Below, in pieces: positions 8,202 through 17,743 of a DNA stretch of 64,000 nucleotides. The stretch is from Burkholderiales bacterium (lineage in GTDB: Bacteria; Pseudomonadota; Gammaproteobacteria; Burkholderiales; Casimicrobiaceae). The stretch is taken from NCBI GenBank assembly GCA_016790165.1, contig JAEUPL010000033.1:123325-187324 (forward strand). The letters are read 5' to 3'. How positions within the stretch are numbered: position 1 is the stretch's first letter; each line of letters begins with the position of its first letter. The notes below the pieces were generated by a model. It did not search any database. It worked only from the letters and a program-made list of their open reading frames with translations, and was not told the origin of the DNA. The position numbers were made by a program, and so were the translations under genes.

Positions 8202-9323
8202 ATGAAGGCGCTGCAGGTCTACGCTGGCCCTCGTGCGCTGGCACACCTTCGTCAGCATGGCCTTGCGCCAGCGCATGTGCGAACGATTCCCGCGGCGGCG
8301 GGGGGGCCGAAGGGGCTGAGCCTGCTGCCGCTGGATCGCTTTCTGTTCGGCGAGTGGCTGCCGCGGTCTGAGCAGACGGTCGATCTGATCGGCGCTTCGA
8401 TTGGCGCATGGCGAATGGCAGCCGCCGCCCTTGATCGACCGGCCGACGCCATCGCGGCGCTGGAGCACGCCTACATCCATCAGGACTATGACCTGCCGCC
8501 GGGGCGCAAATCGCCGTCTCGGGAGCACATCAGCGAGCGCTTCGCCCACGGCATCCACCAGATGTTTGACGGACGCGTGACCGAGGTGCTCGCGCATTCA
8601 CGCTATCGTTTGCATGTGATGACGTCGCGCGGGCGGCATCTGCTGGGCCGTGACCAGTGGCTCCGCTCGCCACTCGGCTACGCCGGCGCGTTCTTCACCA
8701 ACGTAGCGTCACGCAAGGCGATGAGCGCCTGGCTTGAGCGAGCGGTATTTTCTGCGCCCGCGGTGGGCGCGTCCGCGCTGCCACCGCTCCCGTTTGCCAC
8801 CGGCGACTACCGCACGCGGCGCTATGGTCTCACGGCGCAAAACTTCGCCGCGGTGGTGCAGGCGTCGTGTTCGATCCCGTTCGTACTGAACGCCGTGCAC
8901 GATATTCCTGGCGCCGCCCGTGGCGCCTACTGGGATGGCGGCATCACCGACTATCACTTGCATCTTGATTACGGCAGCGCCCTCGACGCAGCGCCCGACG
9001 AAACGCGTGGCGTGGTGCTGTACCCGCATTTCCAGCGCGCGGTGGTGCCCGGCTGGCTCGACAAGTCGCTGAAGTGGCGCCACGGGGCCACCCACTTTCT
9101 CGACGACGTCATCGTGCTCGCCCCGAGTGCCGACTGGGTCGCGACGCTGCCTAACGGCAAACTGCCCGACCGCACCGATTTCACGCGCTACGGACGCGAC
9201 CTCAAATCACGCGTCGCGGCATGGTCACGCGCCGTCGCCGAGAGTCAGCGCCTGCGCGACGAGTTTGCGGCGTGGGTCGAAGCGGGTGGGTCCGCCGACG
9301 CGGTGCGGCCATTGGGGCGCTGA
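8202..9323 (+). CDS. patatin-like phospholipase
   Basis: The protein is 373 residues. AAAGGPKG at residues 31-38 is the oxyanion-hole glycine loop. The nucleophile elbow GASIG puts the catalytic Ser at residue 66, and YWDGGITDYH near residue 243 carries the catalytic Asp of the DGG/A motif. These are the three patatin signatures, so a lipid acyl hydrolase activity is expected. There is no signal peptide, so it acts in the cytoplasm or on the inner membrane face. The acyltransferase gene starts 14 bp downstream and is probably co-transcribed. Confidence 0.85.
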   Translation: MKALQVYAGPRALAHLRQHGLAPAHVRTIPAAAGGPKGLSLLPLDRFLFGEWLPRSEQTVDLIGASIGAWRMAAAALDRPADAIAALEHAYIHQDYDLPPGRKSPSREHISERFAHGIHQMFDGRVTEVLAHSRYRLHVMTSRGRHLLGRDQWLRSPLGYAGAFFTNVASRKAMSAWLERAVFSAPAVGASALPPLPFATGDYRTRRYGLTAQNFAAVVQASCSIPFVLNAVHDIPGAARGAYWDGGITDYHLHLDYGSALDAAPDETRGVVLYPHFQRAVVPGWLDKSLKWRHGATHFLDDVIVLAPSADWVATLPNGKLPDRTDFTRYGRDLKSRVAAWSRAVAESQRLRDEFAAWVEAGGSADAVRPLGR

Positions 9324-9336
9324 TAGCATCGGTCGC

Positions 9337-10356
9337 ATGAAGCAATCGTCCGGATCGCCGCCTGCACCCGCGCTTGGCCTCGGCGCGTTTCGCTTCGCAC
9401 TCGCGATGTTCGTCGCCGTCACACACCTGTGGGCGCCGGCACCGCATGGGTTCGCCGCTTACGCGGTGTGGGGATTCTTCACGCTCAGCGGGTTCCTGAT
9501 GACCTGCGTTCTGCTTGACAAATACGGATTCAGCGTCGCAGGCATTCGGGCCTACGCCACCAACCGCTTCCTTCGCATCTTCCCGCCTTACTACGCCGCC
9601 GCTGCACTGGGCATCCTTGCGGTGTTGCTGCTGCGCGCGAACGGCATCGACCCGACCCAACTCAACCCGGAATTTGGCATTCCGCACTCGGTGGATGGCT
9701 GGTTGTTTCCGTTGACCCTATTCCCGGGGTTTTCGCGAGAGGCGATGCCGATCGCCGTGGCCAATGCCCTGGGCATCGAAGTCGGTTTCTATCTGCTGAT
9801 GCCCGTAATGGCGCGCTATCGCGTGGTCGCGTGGCTGTTTCTTGTGGCCGGTATTGGGCAGGTTGTGGCGTTTGGCCTGAGCACCGAGTCCTTCGCGCTG
9901 CGCTATGCAACCTTCTGGCCCTGTTGCCTGGCGTTCTCGCTTGGCGCGTTGTTGGCGCATCATCGATCGTGGCTGGCGCGGCTGGCGGCCCCCGCCTGGA
10001 GCGCGAGCGCGTGGCTGGCGAATGCCATGCTGTGGTTTGTGCGTCCAGCGTGGCCGTGGAAGCTCGGCCTGTACGTCGCCACGCTCTTGTCCGCGTGGAT
10101 GGTTGTGTCGTTGCACGCGCGCCAGCCATCGGCGCTGGATCGCTGGCTTGGCGACCTGTCTTATCCGGTGTATCTGCTGCACACCGTGTGCGGCGGCTTT
10201 GCGATGTTGTGGCTGACGCCAGTGCGGGGCGCGACGTTTGCCGTTGTCTCGTTACTCGCCACGATCGTGTTGTCCGCCGCGTTTGTGGTTTTGCTCGATC
10301 GGCCATTGCAGCGAATCAAGCGCAAGCCCGTGCTCGTCGCGTCGACGGTCGCGTAG
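9337..10356 (+). CDS. acyltransferase family 3 (OafA/YrhL-like) membrane O-acyltransferase
   Basis: A 339-residue integral membrane protein with about ten hydrophobic segments. RFALAMFVAVTHLWAP carries the conserved His of the first segment in Acyl_transf_3 proteins, and TNRFLRIFPPYYAA the R-x-x-R/P-Y element. These enzymes move acyl groups from the cytoplasm onto glycans or lipids at the periplasmic face. The gene is followed 27 bp later by a glycosyltransferase, suggesting that a surface glycan is its substrate. It probably forms an operon with the patatin and glycosyltransferase genes. Confidence 0.85.
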   Translation: MKQSSGSPPAPALGLGAFRFALAMFVAVTHLWAPAPHGFAAYAVWGFFTLSGFLMTCVLLDKYGFSVAGIRAYATNRFLRIFPPYYAAAALGILAVLLLRANGIDPTQLNPEFGIPHSVDGWLFPLTLFPGFSREAMPIAVANALGIEVGFYLLMPVMARYRVVAWLFLVAGIGQVVAFGLSTESFALRYATFWPCCLAFSLGALLAHHRSWLARLAAPAWSASAWLANAMLWFVRPAWPWKLGLYVATLLSAWMVVSLHARQPSALDRWLGDLSYPVYLLHTVCGGFAMLWLTPVRGATFAVVSLLATIVLSAAFVVLLDRPLQRIKRKPVLVASTVA

Positions 10357-10382
10357 CGGGTACTGCCCATTCCACCTTGATC

Positions 10383-12800
10383 ATGACTTCACCTGGTAGC
10401 CCACCCCGCCGCACGCTGATATCGCTGGTGGTCCCGATGTACAACGAGGCAGCGGTGCTCGACGCGTTCTTTGCGCGACTGGATCGTGTGCTGCCAGCGG
10501 TGGCTGCGTGCGACTTTGAAATCGTCTGTGTCAACGACGGCAGCCGCGACGACACGCTGATGCGGCTCGATGCCGTCATGGCGTCGCGCGCCGATGTCAC
10601 AGTGGTTGACCTGACGCGCAATTTCGGCAAGGAGGCTGCGCTCTCGGCGGGCCTGTCGGTCGCGCGCGGGGACGCGATCATTCCGATGGATGCCGATTTG
10701 CAGGACCCACCCGAGGTGATTCCTGAACTCATCGAAAAATGGCGCGAGGGCTTCGAGGTAGTGCTCGCCAAGCGCGCTGATCGCTCATCGGATAGCTGGG
10801 CCAAGCGCTTCAGTGCCCGCTCTTTCTACCGCGTTCACAACTCGGTGGCGGATGTCAAAATTCCCGACGACGTGGGCGATTTTCGGCTGATGGATCGCGT
10901 CGTGGTCGACGTCCTGAATAGTCTGCCCGAGAGCCGGCGCTTCATGAAAGGCTTGTTTGCCTGGGTCGGTTTCCGCACGGCCACCGTGGAATACACGCGC
11001 GACGCGCGTAGCGCCGGCGAGACCAAGTTCAACGCCTGGAAGCTCTGGAATTTCGCTCTCGAGGGCATTTTCAGTTTCTCGATTTCACCGCTGCGGGTGT
11101 GGACCTATCTTGGGTTGTTCGTTGCGCTAGGCGCGATGGGATGGGGCGCCTGGATCGCGCTGCGCACACTGGTGTGGGGCGTGGATGTGCCGGGTTACGC
11201 GTCGCTGCTGGTTGCCATCCTTTTCCTCGGCGGTTTGCAGCTGGTCGGTATCGGCATGATTGGGGAGTACCTCGGACGGGCCTTCATTGAGAGCAAGCGG
11301 CGCCCGGCGTTCCTGATTCGAAGTGTCGACCGGTCGGGGCAAGCAACGCCGCCGACGTCCGCCGGCAGATTCGGGGGGACCAGCGATGTGCCCAGGCGCA
11401 GCGTAGATGTGGCGACGAAGACACCCTCAGCGCTCGAAATTCGGCTCCAGCAGTGGTCCGCCGGCAAACTCGCGTGCGTGTTTCTGTTACTGGCCGTCAT
11501 CGTGCAGTGCCCGCTGTTTTTTTTGCCGGGTTACTTCAGCCATGATGACCTTCAGTGGTTGGCCTACGCCGATGGGCCAGTTTCGTCGTGGGATGTCGGT
11601 ACGCTCTTCGCGGATGTCAGGCAGTTCCAGTACCGACCCCTCACGTTCACGCTGTGGCTGAGCGTCAACAAGCTGTTGGGTGAATCTCCCCAGTGGGTGC
11701 ACGTGGTGCGCGCGACGCTGGGCATCGCCAACGCGGGTCTGCTCGCCCTGCTGGTGGCGCGGCTGGGCGCGACGCGCTGGGTCGCCATGACCGCTGGTCT
11801 GCTCTGCTTGATGCTGCCGTCGTCGATGTACGCCAACGCATGGATTGGCACCTTCGCCGACGCGCTGTGTTTGCTCTTTGCGCTCGTGCTCGCGCTCTGG
11901 CTGACCCGACCCGGCCGGGAGCAGTGGCTGCCCGCGGCGGCGGTTGCTTTCGCACTCACGACCGCGGCGCTCCTGAGCAAGGAGGCGGCGATCGTCTTTC
12001 CCGCGCTGCTCGGGGCGGTGTATGTTTTGTATCGTCGTGACCCAGTGATGCAGGCAGCCGTGGTCGGTTCTGCGGCCAGTGCCATCATCTATTTGCTTCT
12101 GCGGCTGGATGTCATCCTGTTTCCCGCGGTGCGTGTCGATGGATATCGCTGGAGCCTTGCCCACATCCCCGGGCGAATGTTTGACTATCTGGTGTTTCCG
12201 TTCTCGCTGAACCGGTTCGAAGCGGTGGCCGAAATGGATCGACCGCTGGCGTGGCTCGCCGTGGTGCTTGCGGTGCTGCTTCTGCTGGCTATCTGGCGCG
12301 TTGGCAGTCGCTGGCTGGCAGGTTTGCTCGCGATGTTCTATCTGGCGCTCGCGCCGGCGCTGATTTTGCCGCTTGCGGCCGTGCACTATGCCTACATTGC
12401 CGGCGCCGCCGCGCTCGTCGTTCTGGCAATGGCTTGGGGCAAGCTGCGCCGACCTGGGCGTGTGGTGCTCGGCATCTGCGCCATCGTCGTGGCAATTCAT
12501 GGCGGCCAAATCGCGAGAACGATGTACCGGGTCGCTGAGGTTCAGCAGGCGCTGTATGCCGACCTAATCAACGCGGTGGCCACGACCAGCGAGCCGATCA
12601 GCATCCGCGCCGAACGGGCCACGGACGAGTGGATCGCGTCAAGGCTGCTGCTGGCGGTTCCGCGCTATCGCGGCGTTCAGCTCGGCAGTCGAGTTCGCTT
12701 CGTGCCGGCAGCGGATCGCGCGACAATGAACTCGCATTGGATGACCGCTCAAGGGCGATTGCGTGGGGCGTCCGACGGTGTCGTTTCACAGAGGAAGTAG
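10383..12800 (+). CDS. fusion protein: polyprenyl-phosphate glycosyltransferase (GT2) plus multi-spanning GT-C-like domain
   Basis: The protein is 805 residues. Residues 1-310 are a GtrB/ArnC-like GT2: LVVPMYNEAAVLD, CVNDGSRDDTL, DADLQDPPE, then two membrane spans and IGEYLGRAFIESKRRPAFL, which normally ends such enzymes. After a linker, residues 360-805 form a second membrane part with many spans and an early HDDLQWLAYADG, whose Asp pair in the first periplasmic loop resembles GT-C transferases. The GT2 half would load a sugar on undecaprenyl phosphate and the second half transfer it outside. The frame is open upstream, but that part overlaps the acyltransferase gene; ATG 10383 begins the conserved domain. 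The 3' end overlaps the convergent gene by 52 nt. Confidence 0.85.
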   Translation: MTSPGSPPRRTLISLVVPMYNEAAVLDAFFARLDRVLPAVAACDFEIVCVNDGSRDDTLMRLDAVMASRADVTVVDLTRNFGKEAALSAGLSVARGDAIIPMDADLQDPPEVIPELIEKWREGFEVVLAKRADRSSDSWAKRFSARSFYRVHNSVADVKIPDDVGDFRLMDRVVVDVLNSLPESRRFMKGLFAWVGFRTATVEYTRDARSAGETKFNAWKLWNFALEGIFSFSISPLRVWTYLGLFVALGAMGWGAWIALRTLVWGVDVPGYASLLVAILFLGGLQLVGIGMIGEYLGRAFIESKRRPAFLIRSVDRSGQATPPTSAGRFGGTSDVPRRSVDVATKTPSALEIRLQQWSAGKLACVFLLLAVIVQCPLFFLPGYFSHDDLQWLAYADGPVSSWDVGTLFADVRQFQYRPLTFTLWLSVNKLLGESPQWVHVVRATLGIANAGLLALLVARLGATRWVAMTAGLLCLMLPSSMYANAWIGTFADALCLLFALVLALWLTRPGREQWLPAAAVAFALTTAALLSKEAAIVFPALLGAVYVLYRRDPVMQAAVVGSAASAIIYLLLRLDVILFPAVRVDGYRWSLAHIPGRMFDYLVFPFSLNRFEAVAEMDRPLAWLAVVLAVLLLLAIWRVGSRWLAGLLAMFYLALAPALILPLAAVHYAYIAGAAALVVLAMAWGKLRRPGRVVLGICAIVVAIHGGQIARTMYRVAEVQQALYADLINAVATTSEPISIRAERATDEWIASRLLLAVPRYRGVQLGSRVRFVPAADRATMNSHWMTAQGRLRGASDGVVSQRK

Positions 12801-15421
12801 TAGGTATCCAGCTGCCCCGCGCGCGCTTTGTATGGCGACCCGCAACGATCTGAATGGAGCGTCAACCCGTACTGCCGAAGACGCGACGCGTTCGCGTCAA
12901 GCCGTCCCCGGGCGGGGCCGAGGTCCGGCTCGCGCGTCGCAATCAAGCTGAAGACCGGACCGTTCCTTCTCTGCAGGATTTGCGCGACGCGCGCCCGGTA
13001 GGCCGGAGACTCGGGGAAGTTGTTGGCCAATCCAATCGCGGCAACCTCAGCCGGGAAGCCGGTGAGCAACCAGGCCATGGGCTCATAACCGGGCAGCAGG
13101 ATCGTTGTCGATTGCGGGGCGGCGAGGCGAGGCGCCTCGATGTGATAGGCCTTGCGCGAAAACTCCACGCGTTCTTGTGTCACAGGCTGCCACAATGCCC
13201 ATAGCGACACAACCAGCACGACACCGCGCAGGGCGGCGCGCCACGGTTGCGCGAACGGCAGCCACCCGCACAACACCCACAGGGTCAACGGCAGCAGCAC
13301 TTCCATGGCCACGGTGTAGCGGTAGATACCAAATACCGCCAGCCAGACAAGGTACGCGGTGGCGACGAAGGCGATCAGGCCATGCTGCGCCGCTATGTGC
13401 CGTGGCTTGACGTCCGTGCTTTCACGTCGACGCACCAGCACAGTGACTAGCACGGCGAGCGCGACGACATACGCGAGCGGCCACAGCATCGGCTGCACTC
13501 TGACCTCGGAGATGCGGAGTGGGTTGGCGGCGACGACGAAGGGGAAAATCAGACCTTCCCATATCGACTGCGGTCGCCACGGGTTGGCGTCGCCGTAGCC
13601 GATTGCACCGGCCAGCGGTGAAGAGAACAAGGAATTGAATTGCGGGAAGACCGGATTGCCGAATTCCGACCACATGCGCAGGTGCCACCAGCCACCTGTG
13701 AGTAGTGCGCCCAGCATCGCGCCGACCGCGACGAGCGTGCTCGCTCGCAAACGCAGGCCAACTGATGGCGCCGGAAGCGCGCCAGCGGCGACAATGAGCG
13801 CCACGACATACGGCGCTGCCGTCAGTTTGAGTCCGGTCGCGAGACCCGCAAGAAGGCCCGCCACCAGGCGCCAACGACCGGCGGCAGGTGCGTCGATCGA
13901 TAGACCCTGTGCCAATAGCGCGGCGAACCCTATGAGCACGAGGGCCGCGACACTGTTGTCACCCATCGTCGTACCCAACTCCATCACGAACGAATACGCC
14001 ACGCAGCCAGCACCGGCCAGCACCATCGGCCACAGGCGCGTGGGCCGACCATCCGCCGTCGGGGGAAGGCACTGCCGCGCGATTACAAAGACGGCGACGC
14101 CGACCAAGCCGTGCGCCGCGCCGGTGAGAAACGCAACCCACCGTGCGTTCCAGTTCAGGGTGACGCTCAGCCAATAGTGCGGCAGGTCCAGCAGCGGGTT
14201 GAAATAGCTCTGAAACATTGCCGGCGCCAAATCAACGCTTAGCCGGTCGTTCAGCAGCGCCCACGCGTTGTAAAGGTGATAGTTCTGCAAGTCCCAGTTG
14301 AAGTCCTGGCGCATTCCGATCGCGGCAATCGCAGCGATGACCAGCACCATCCCGACGCTCAACGCAAGGGGCGTTTGCAGCTTGCGGGTGACAGCCAGCC
14401 CGCGTTCGATGGCCGGAGGCAACGAGTTACCGGCACTCGGGACGTGGCGCGAGACGAGCGGTGCAGTCTGTATGGCCGAAGGCAAGTCCGCCACCAACGG
14501 CGGCGGCGCGAGGCCAAGGTAGGTGGCATAGCGCGACTCGCGTCGACCCATGGTGACCGCATCCAGCAAGATGCCGCAGACCAGTGCGATCACTGCGATG
14601 ATGGCGAGCGCCGCGCAGAGCACGGCGGTCGGCAGGCGTGGCACCAAACCCGTCTCAAGAAACGTTACCCAGATCGGCAACGCGAGCAAAACGCTGACGA
14701 CCGCGGATAGGGCAGCAACCGCGCCGAACAACGCGAATGGACGTTCGCTTTTGAGCAGCTTCGCGATCATCCACAGGATGCGAAACCCGTCCCGGTAGGT
14801 ATTGAGTTTGCTGAACGAACCTTCAGGGCGCGCAAAGTAGCGCGTGTTCACCTCGCTCACCGGCAATCGCAGCCGCAGCGCGTGCACGGTCAGTTCTGTT
14901 TCGATCTCAAACCCGTGTGAGTGCGCTGGAAACGACTTGGCGAAGCGGCGGGAAAATACCCGGTAACCTGAAAGCATGTCGGCGAAGCTCCGACCAAACA
15001 AGACGGCGACACAGGTGGTCAGCATCCAGTTGCCAAAGACATGGCCGCTACGGTAGGTGTCACATTCGGCGGAAACACGGCGCCCGACGACCATGTCGAG
15101 GCGGTGTTCGGCGAGATGGCGAATCAATGCGGGTGCCACGCTGGCGTCATAGGTGCCATCGCCGTCAGCCATGAGAAAGATGTCGGCGTCGACGTCGGCA
15201 AACATCCGTCGCACGACGTTGCCCTTGCCCTGAAGCGGTACAGCGAACACTTCGGCTCCGGCGCGCCGAGCCTCGGCCGCCGTGTTGTCTCGTGAGTTGT
15301 TGTCGAATACAACGATGCGGGCGTCCGGCAGGACGTCCTGATAAGACCGCACCACGTCGTAAATCGCTACGCCTTCGTTGTAGCAGGGTAGGGCGACACA
15401 AACGCGCGCTGACAGTGACAT
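12749..15421 (-). CDS. second GT2 plus GT-C-like fusion glycosyltransferase
   Basis: The protein is 890 residues. Residues 1-230 are a DPM1-like GT2: VALPCYNEGVAIYDVV, VFDNNSRDNTA, LMADGDGTYD, FADMLSGYRVFSRRF. Two membrane spans follow (about 232-300). From about residue 355 there is a long multi-spanning region containing DFNWDLQNYHLYNAWAL and FQSYFNPLLDLPHYW, motifs of a family of uncharacterised membrane glycosyltransferases. ATG 15421 is preferred over the GTG one codon upstream. It faces the other fusion gene and overlaps its 3' end, yet the two differ clearly in sequence, so a recent inverted duplication is unlikely. Confidence 0.85.
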   Translation of the reverse strand: MSLSARVCVALPCYNEGVAIYDVVRSYQDVLPDARIVVFDNNSRDNTAAEARRAGAEVFAVPLQGKGNVVRRMFADVDADIFLMADGDGTYDASVAPALIRHLAEHRLDMVVGRRVSAECDTYRSGHVFGNWMLTTCVAVLFGRSFADMLSGYRVFSRRFAKSFPAHSHGFEIETELTVHALRLRLPVSEVNTRYFARPEGSFSKLNTYRDGFRILWMIAKLLKSERPFALFGAVAALSAVVSVLLALPIWVTFLETGLVPRLPTAVLCAALAIIAVIALVCGILLDAVTMGRRESRYATYLGLAPPPLVADLPSAIQTAPLVSRHVPSAGNSLPPAIERGLAVTRKLQTPLALSVGMVLVIAAIAAIGMRQDFNWDLQNYHLYNAWALLNDRLSVDLAPAMFQSYFNPLLDLPHYWLSVTLNWNARWVAFLTGAAHGLVGVAVFVIARQCLPPTADGRPTRLWPMVLAGAGCVAYSFVMELGTTMGDNSVAALVLIGFAALLAQGLSIDAPAAGRWRLVAGLLAGLATGLKLTAAPYVVALIVAAGALPAPSVGLRLRASTLVAVGAMLGALLTGGWWHLRMWSEFGNPVFPQFNSLFSSPLAGAIGYGDANPWRPQSIWEGLIFPFVVAANPLRISEVRVQPMLWPLAYVVALAVLVTVLVRRRESTDVKPRHIAAQHGLIAFVATAYLVWLAVFGIYRYTVAMEVLLPLTLWVLCGWLPFAQPWRAALRGVVLVVSLWALWQPVTQERVEFSRKAYHIEAPRLAAPQSTTILLPGYEPMAWLLTGFPAEVAAIGLANNFPESPAYRARVAQILQRRNGPVFSLIATREPDLGPARGRLDANASRLRQYGLTLHSDRCGSPYKARAGQLDTYYFLCETTPSDAPRNRP

Positions 15422-15827
15422 CACGGGAGAACAGCGAGTGGCGAAATGGCGATTTGATCACCAATCAGCCTGGGGCCAGGATTCCCCGCGTCACGCGCCG
15501 TGACGGAGCGACAGACCACGTGCCACGCGGGGGGGCGTTCCGCCGATCCCTCCCGAGATGGAGGTCTCTAAGGACGCACACCGCCAAGGCAGCAGGTTGA
15601 TGGTCGTGTCTAGCATTGGCAAACCGGCGGAGCCGCAGTCCGCTGCGCAGCAACGCAATGGCACGTGTCGAAAGTCACGGATCGCTCAGGTGAGTGCCGC
15701 GAGCGCGCCCGTTTCGCGTCATCGTCGGCTGCGTAATGGCGTCGTCGAGCCCGGTCAATGCAGGTGGACAGCGCGCGACTGCCGTCTTGAACCCGTGTAG
15801 CTGCTAGTTCACTGCAGAACTTGATCA
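15422..15827. other. 406-bp intergenic region without a recognisable gene
   Basis: This stretch separates the start of the GT2 fusion gene from the stop of the acyl-CoA synthetase gene. Short open frames occur on both strands, but none has a ribosome site, a domain or consistent codon use. Some GC-rich dyads are present (for example around 15,620-15,650), but I recognise no RNA gene, riboswitch or terminator. Confidence 0.5.
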
Positions 15828-17492
15828 CTACGCTTGTTCGCGCTCGCGGAGCACCTTGCGCTGTATCTTTCCTGTGGTCGTCATGGGCAACTCCGATACG
15901 AATGCAAACTCCTTCGGATACTCGTAAGGCGCGAGCCGGCCCCGCACGTGGCGTGCGAGGTCGCTCTCGAGCTCCGCGCTCGGACTGTGGCCCGGCGCCA
16001 GAACAATGAAGGCCTTGACGATGGAACCGCGCTCAGCGTCCGGCTTGCCAATCACGGCTGCCATGGCGACAGCCGGATGCTGGATCAGGCAGCTCTCAAC
16101 CTCCGCAGGTCCGATGCGGTAGCCGGCGCTCTTGATCACGTCGTCGCTTCGCCCCTCGTACCAAAGGTAGCCGTCCGTGTCCATGCGTGCCATGTCACCC
16201 GTGCGGCACCAGTCACCGCTGTACTTGGACTGCGTTCCCGCCTCGTTGCCGAGATAGCCGAGGAAGAAGATCGGATCGGGATCGCCGTGAGTGTCCCGGC
16301 GGTGAACTGCCACGTCGCCAGTTTCGCCCGCAGGTAGCGGGTTGCCGGCGTCGTCAATCACGGCGACGCGATGCCCGGGGTAGGCCCGGCCCATGCTGCC
16401 GGCGCGTGCGGGCCACAGCGCGGCGCAATTGCCGACCACATAGTTCAGCTCGGTCTGACCAAACATTTCGTTGAGCGTCACGCCGAGCGCATCGCGCGTC
16501 CAGTTGAACACGGTCTCGCCGACACTTTCGCCGGCGCTCATGATCGAGCGCAAGCGAAGGTCGTACTGCTTGCGCGGCTCGGGCACGGCTTTCATCATCA
16601 TCTTGAGTGCCGTGGGGAACAGGAAGGTGCAGGTGACCTGATGGCGTGCCATCAACGACAGTGCGCGCTCCGGATCAAAGCGCCCGCGGTAACCGACCAG
16701 CGTGTGGCCGAAGTAGAGGGTTGGCAGCAACGCGTCCCATAAACCGCCGGTCCACGCCCAGTCCGCGGGCGACCAGAATACATCACCGGCTTGCGGAAAC
16801 TGATTGTGGGAATAGGTGAAACCAGAAAGATTGCCGAACATCGCTCGATGAGGAATCAGCGCGCCCTTTGGCGGACCGGTCGTGCCACTGGTGTAAATCA
16901 CCAGCGCCGCGTCGTCGGCGCGCGTGCGAACGGCGTTGGCGGTTCGGTTGCCGGGGGAGGTTGCCAGCAGAGTGTTCCAGTCTACTGCGCCGTCGAGTGC
17001 CGCACCGGCGCAAGTGACGACTTGTTGCAACGAGGGCACACGGCAGCGAACTGCGCCAACGTTCGCAGCTGACGCGGAATCGCAAAACACCCATTTGCAT
17101 TCAGCATGATTCAGGCGGTATTCGAGTGCGTCCGGCCCGAACAGCACGGTGAGCGGCACCGCCACGGCGCCGATACGGAATGTCGCGAGCAGTGCTACTG
17201 CGGTCTCGATGCGCTGCGGAAGGCAGATTGCGATGCGGTCTCCCGGTGAGATCCCATTGTCCTGCAGCGCGGCGGCCAGGCGATTGACGCGCTCGCCGAG
17301 GCTTCCATAGGTGATGCGATCCTGCGCCCCGTTCTCGTCTTCCCAAACGATGGCAACCGTCTGCCGGTGAGCGTCCGATGCCGCCCAGCGCTGCACACAG
17401 GCATCCGCGATGTTGAAATCGTCCGGTACCTGCCAGCGCCACTGCCGGTAGTGCTCGTCGTAGTGATCCTGCATGAGCAAATAGTTCGCCAC
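15828..17492 (-). CDS. AMP-binding acyl-CoA synthetase (medium-chain, ACSM/MACS-like)
   Basis: The protein is 554 residues. The phosphate-binding loop YTSGTTGPPKG (about 193-203), FGQTEL (A5 motif), GDWCRTGD (A7), KSAGYRIGPAEVES (A8) and the terminal TTTGKIQRKVLR with its catalytic Lys are all intact. The N-terminus with the spaced aromatics of FNIADACVQRWA is typical of medium-chain acyl-CoA synthetases. It activates a carboxylic acid to an acyl-CoA via an acyl-AMP. The GTG at 17492 or ATG at 17474 may be the start; neither has a strong ribosome site. It appears monocistronic. Confidence 0.88.
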   Translation of the reverse strand: MANYLLMQDHYDEHYRQWRWQVPDDFNIADACVQRWAASDAHRQTVAIVWEDENGAQDRITYGSLGERVNRLAAALQDNGISPGDRIAICLPQRIETAVALLATFRIGAVAVPLTVLFGPDALEYRLNHAECKWVFCDSASAANVGAVRCRVPSLQQVVTCAGAALDGAVDWNTLLATSPGNRTANAVRTRADDAALVIYTSGTTGPPKGALIPHRAMFGNLSGFTYSHNQFPQAGDVFWSPADWAWTGGLWDALLPTLYFGHTLVGYRGRFDPERALSLMARHQVTCTFLFPTALKMMMKAVPEPRKQYDLRLRSIMSAGESVGETVFNWTRDALGVTLNEMFGQTELNYVVGNCAALWPARAGSMGRAYPGHRVAVIDDAGNPLPAGETGDVAVHRRDTHGDPDPIFFLGYLGNEAGTQSKYSGDWCRTGDMARMDTDGYLWYEGRSDDVIKSAGYRIGPAEVESCLIQHPAVAMAAVIGKPDAERGSIVKAFIVLAPGHSPSAELESDLARHVRGRLAPYEYPKEFAFVSELPMTTTGKIQRKVLREREQA

Positions 17493-17576
17493 CGCGCACG
17501 CCGCTCGTGGCGCCTAGAATTGGGGGATGGGAAATAGTACGACAGATCAACCGACGGCAGGTAGTCCGTGCTAGTC

Positions 17577-17687
17577 ATGCGAAGGTGGGTCATCTGGGGC
17601 GCCATCGTCGCGGTGCTTCTGCTTACCCTGGCGGCGTATGGGCAAACCGACTTGCTGCTTCAGTGGGTCTCGGCGCGATTTTGTTGA
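17577..17687 (+). CDS. possible 36-residue single-span membrane protein
   Basis: ATG 17577 opens a 36-codon frame ending TGA at 17687. The protein starts MRRWVIWGAIVAVLLLTLAA, one clean membrane helix preceded by positive charges, and ends with a short tail finishing in RFC. GGCAGGTAG lies about 10 nt upstream as a possible ribosome site. It occupies an otherwise empty 251-bp gap between two minus-strand genes, and its composition (charged start, pure aliphatic core) is unlike random GC-rich sequence. I cannot name a family. Confidence 0.4.
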   Translation: MRRWVIWGAIVAVLLLTLAAYGQTDLLLQWVSARFC

Positions 17688-17743
17688 TCAGCACGTGTCC
17701 GAGCAAGGGCACTTCGAGCGAGTGGCGGACACATGCATCGCCA

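Noticed and set aside
9831-10382. 184-codon N-terminal extension of the first fusion glycosyltransferase
   Set aside because: Overlaps the acyltransferase gene in another frame; the GT2 domain begins right after ATG 10383.
11487-12509. 340-codon minus-strand frame inside the first GT2/GT-C fusion
   Set aside because: Shadow rich in Gln/Arg/His; the plus frame has continuous membrane spans.
10383-12800. Fusion caused by sequencing error between two glycosyltransferase genes
   Set aside because: The linker is in frame with no internal ribosome site or start context, and the neighbouring gene has the same overall fusion design; still worth checking in reads.
15480-15660. Possible riboswitch or structured RNA upstream of the second GT fusion
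   Set aside because: GC-rich dyads only; I found no conserved core of any riboswitch class I know on either strand.
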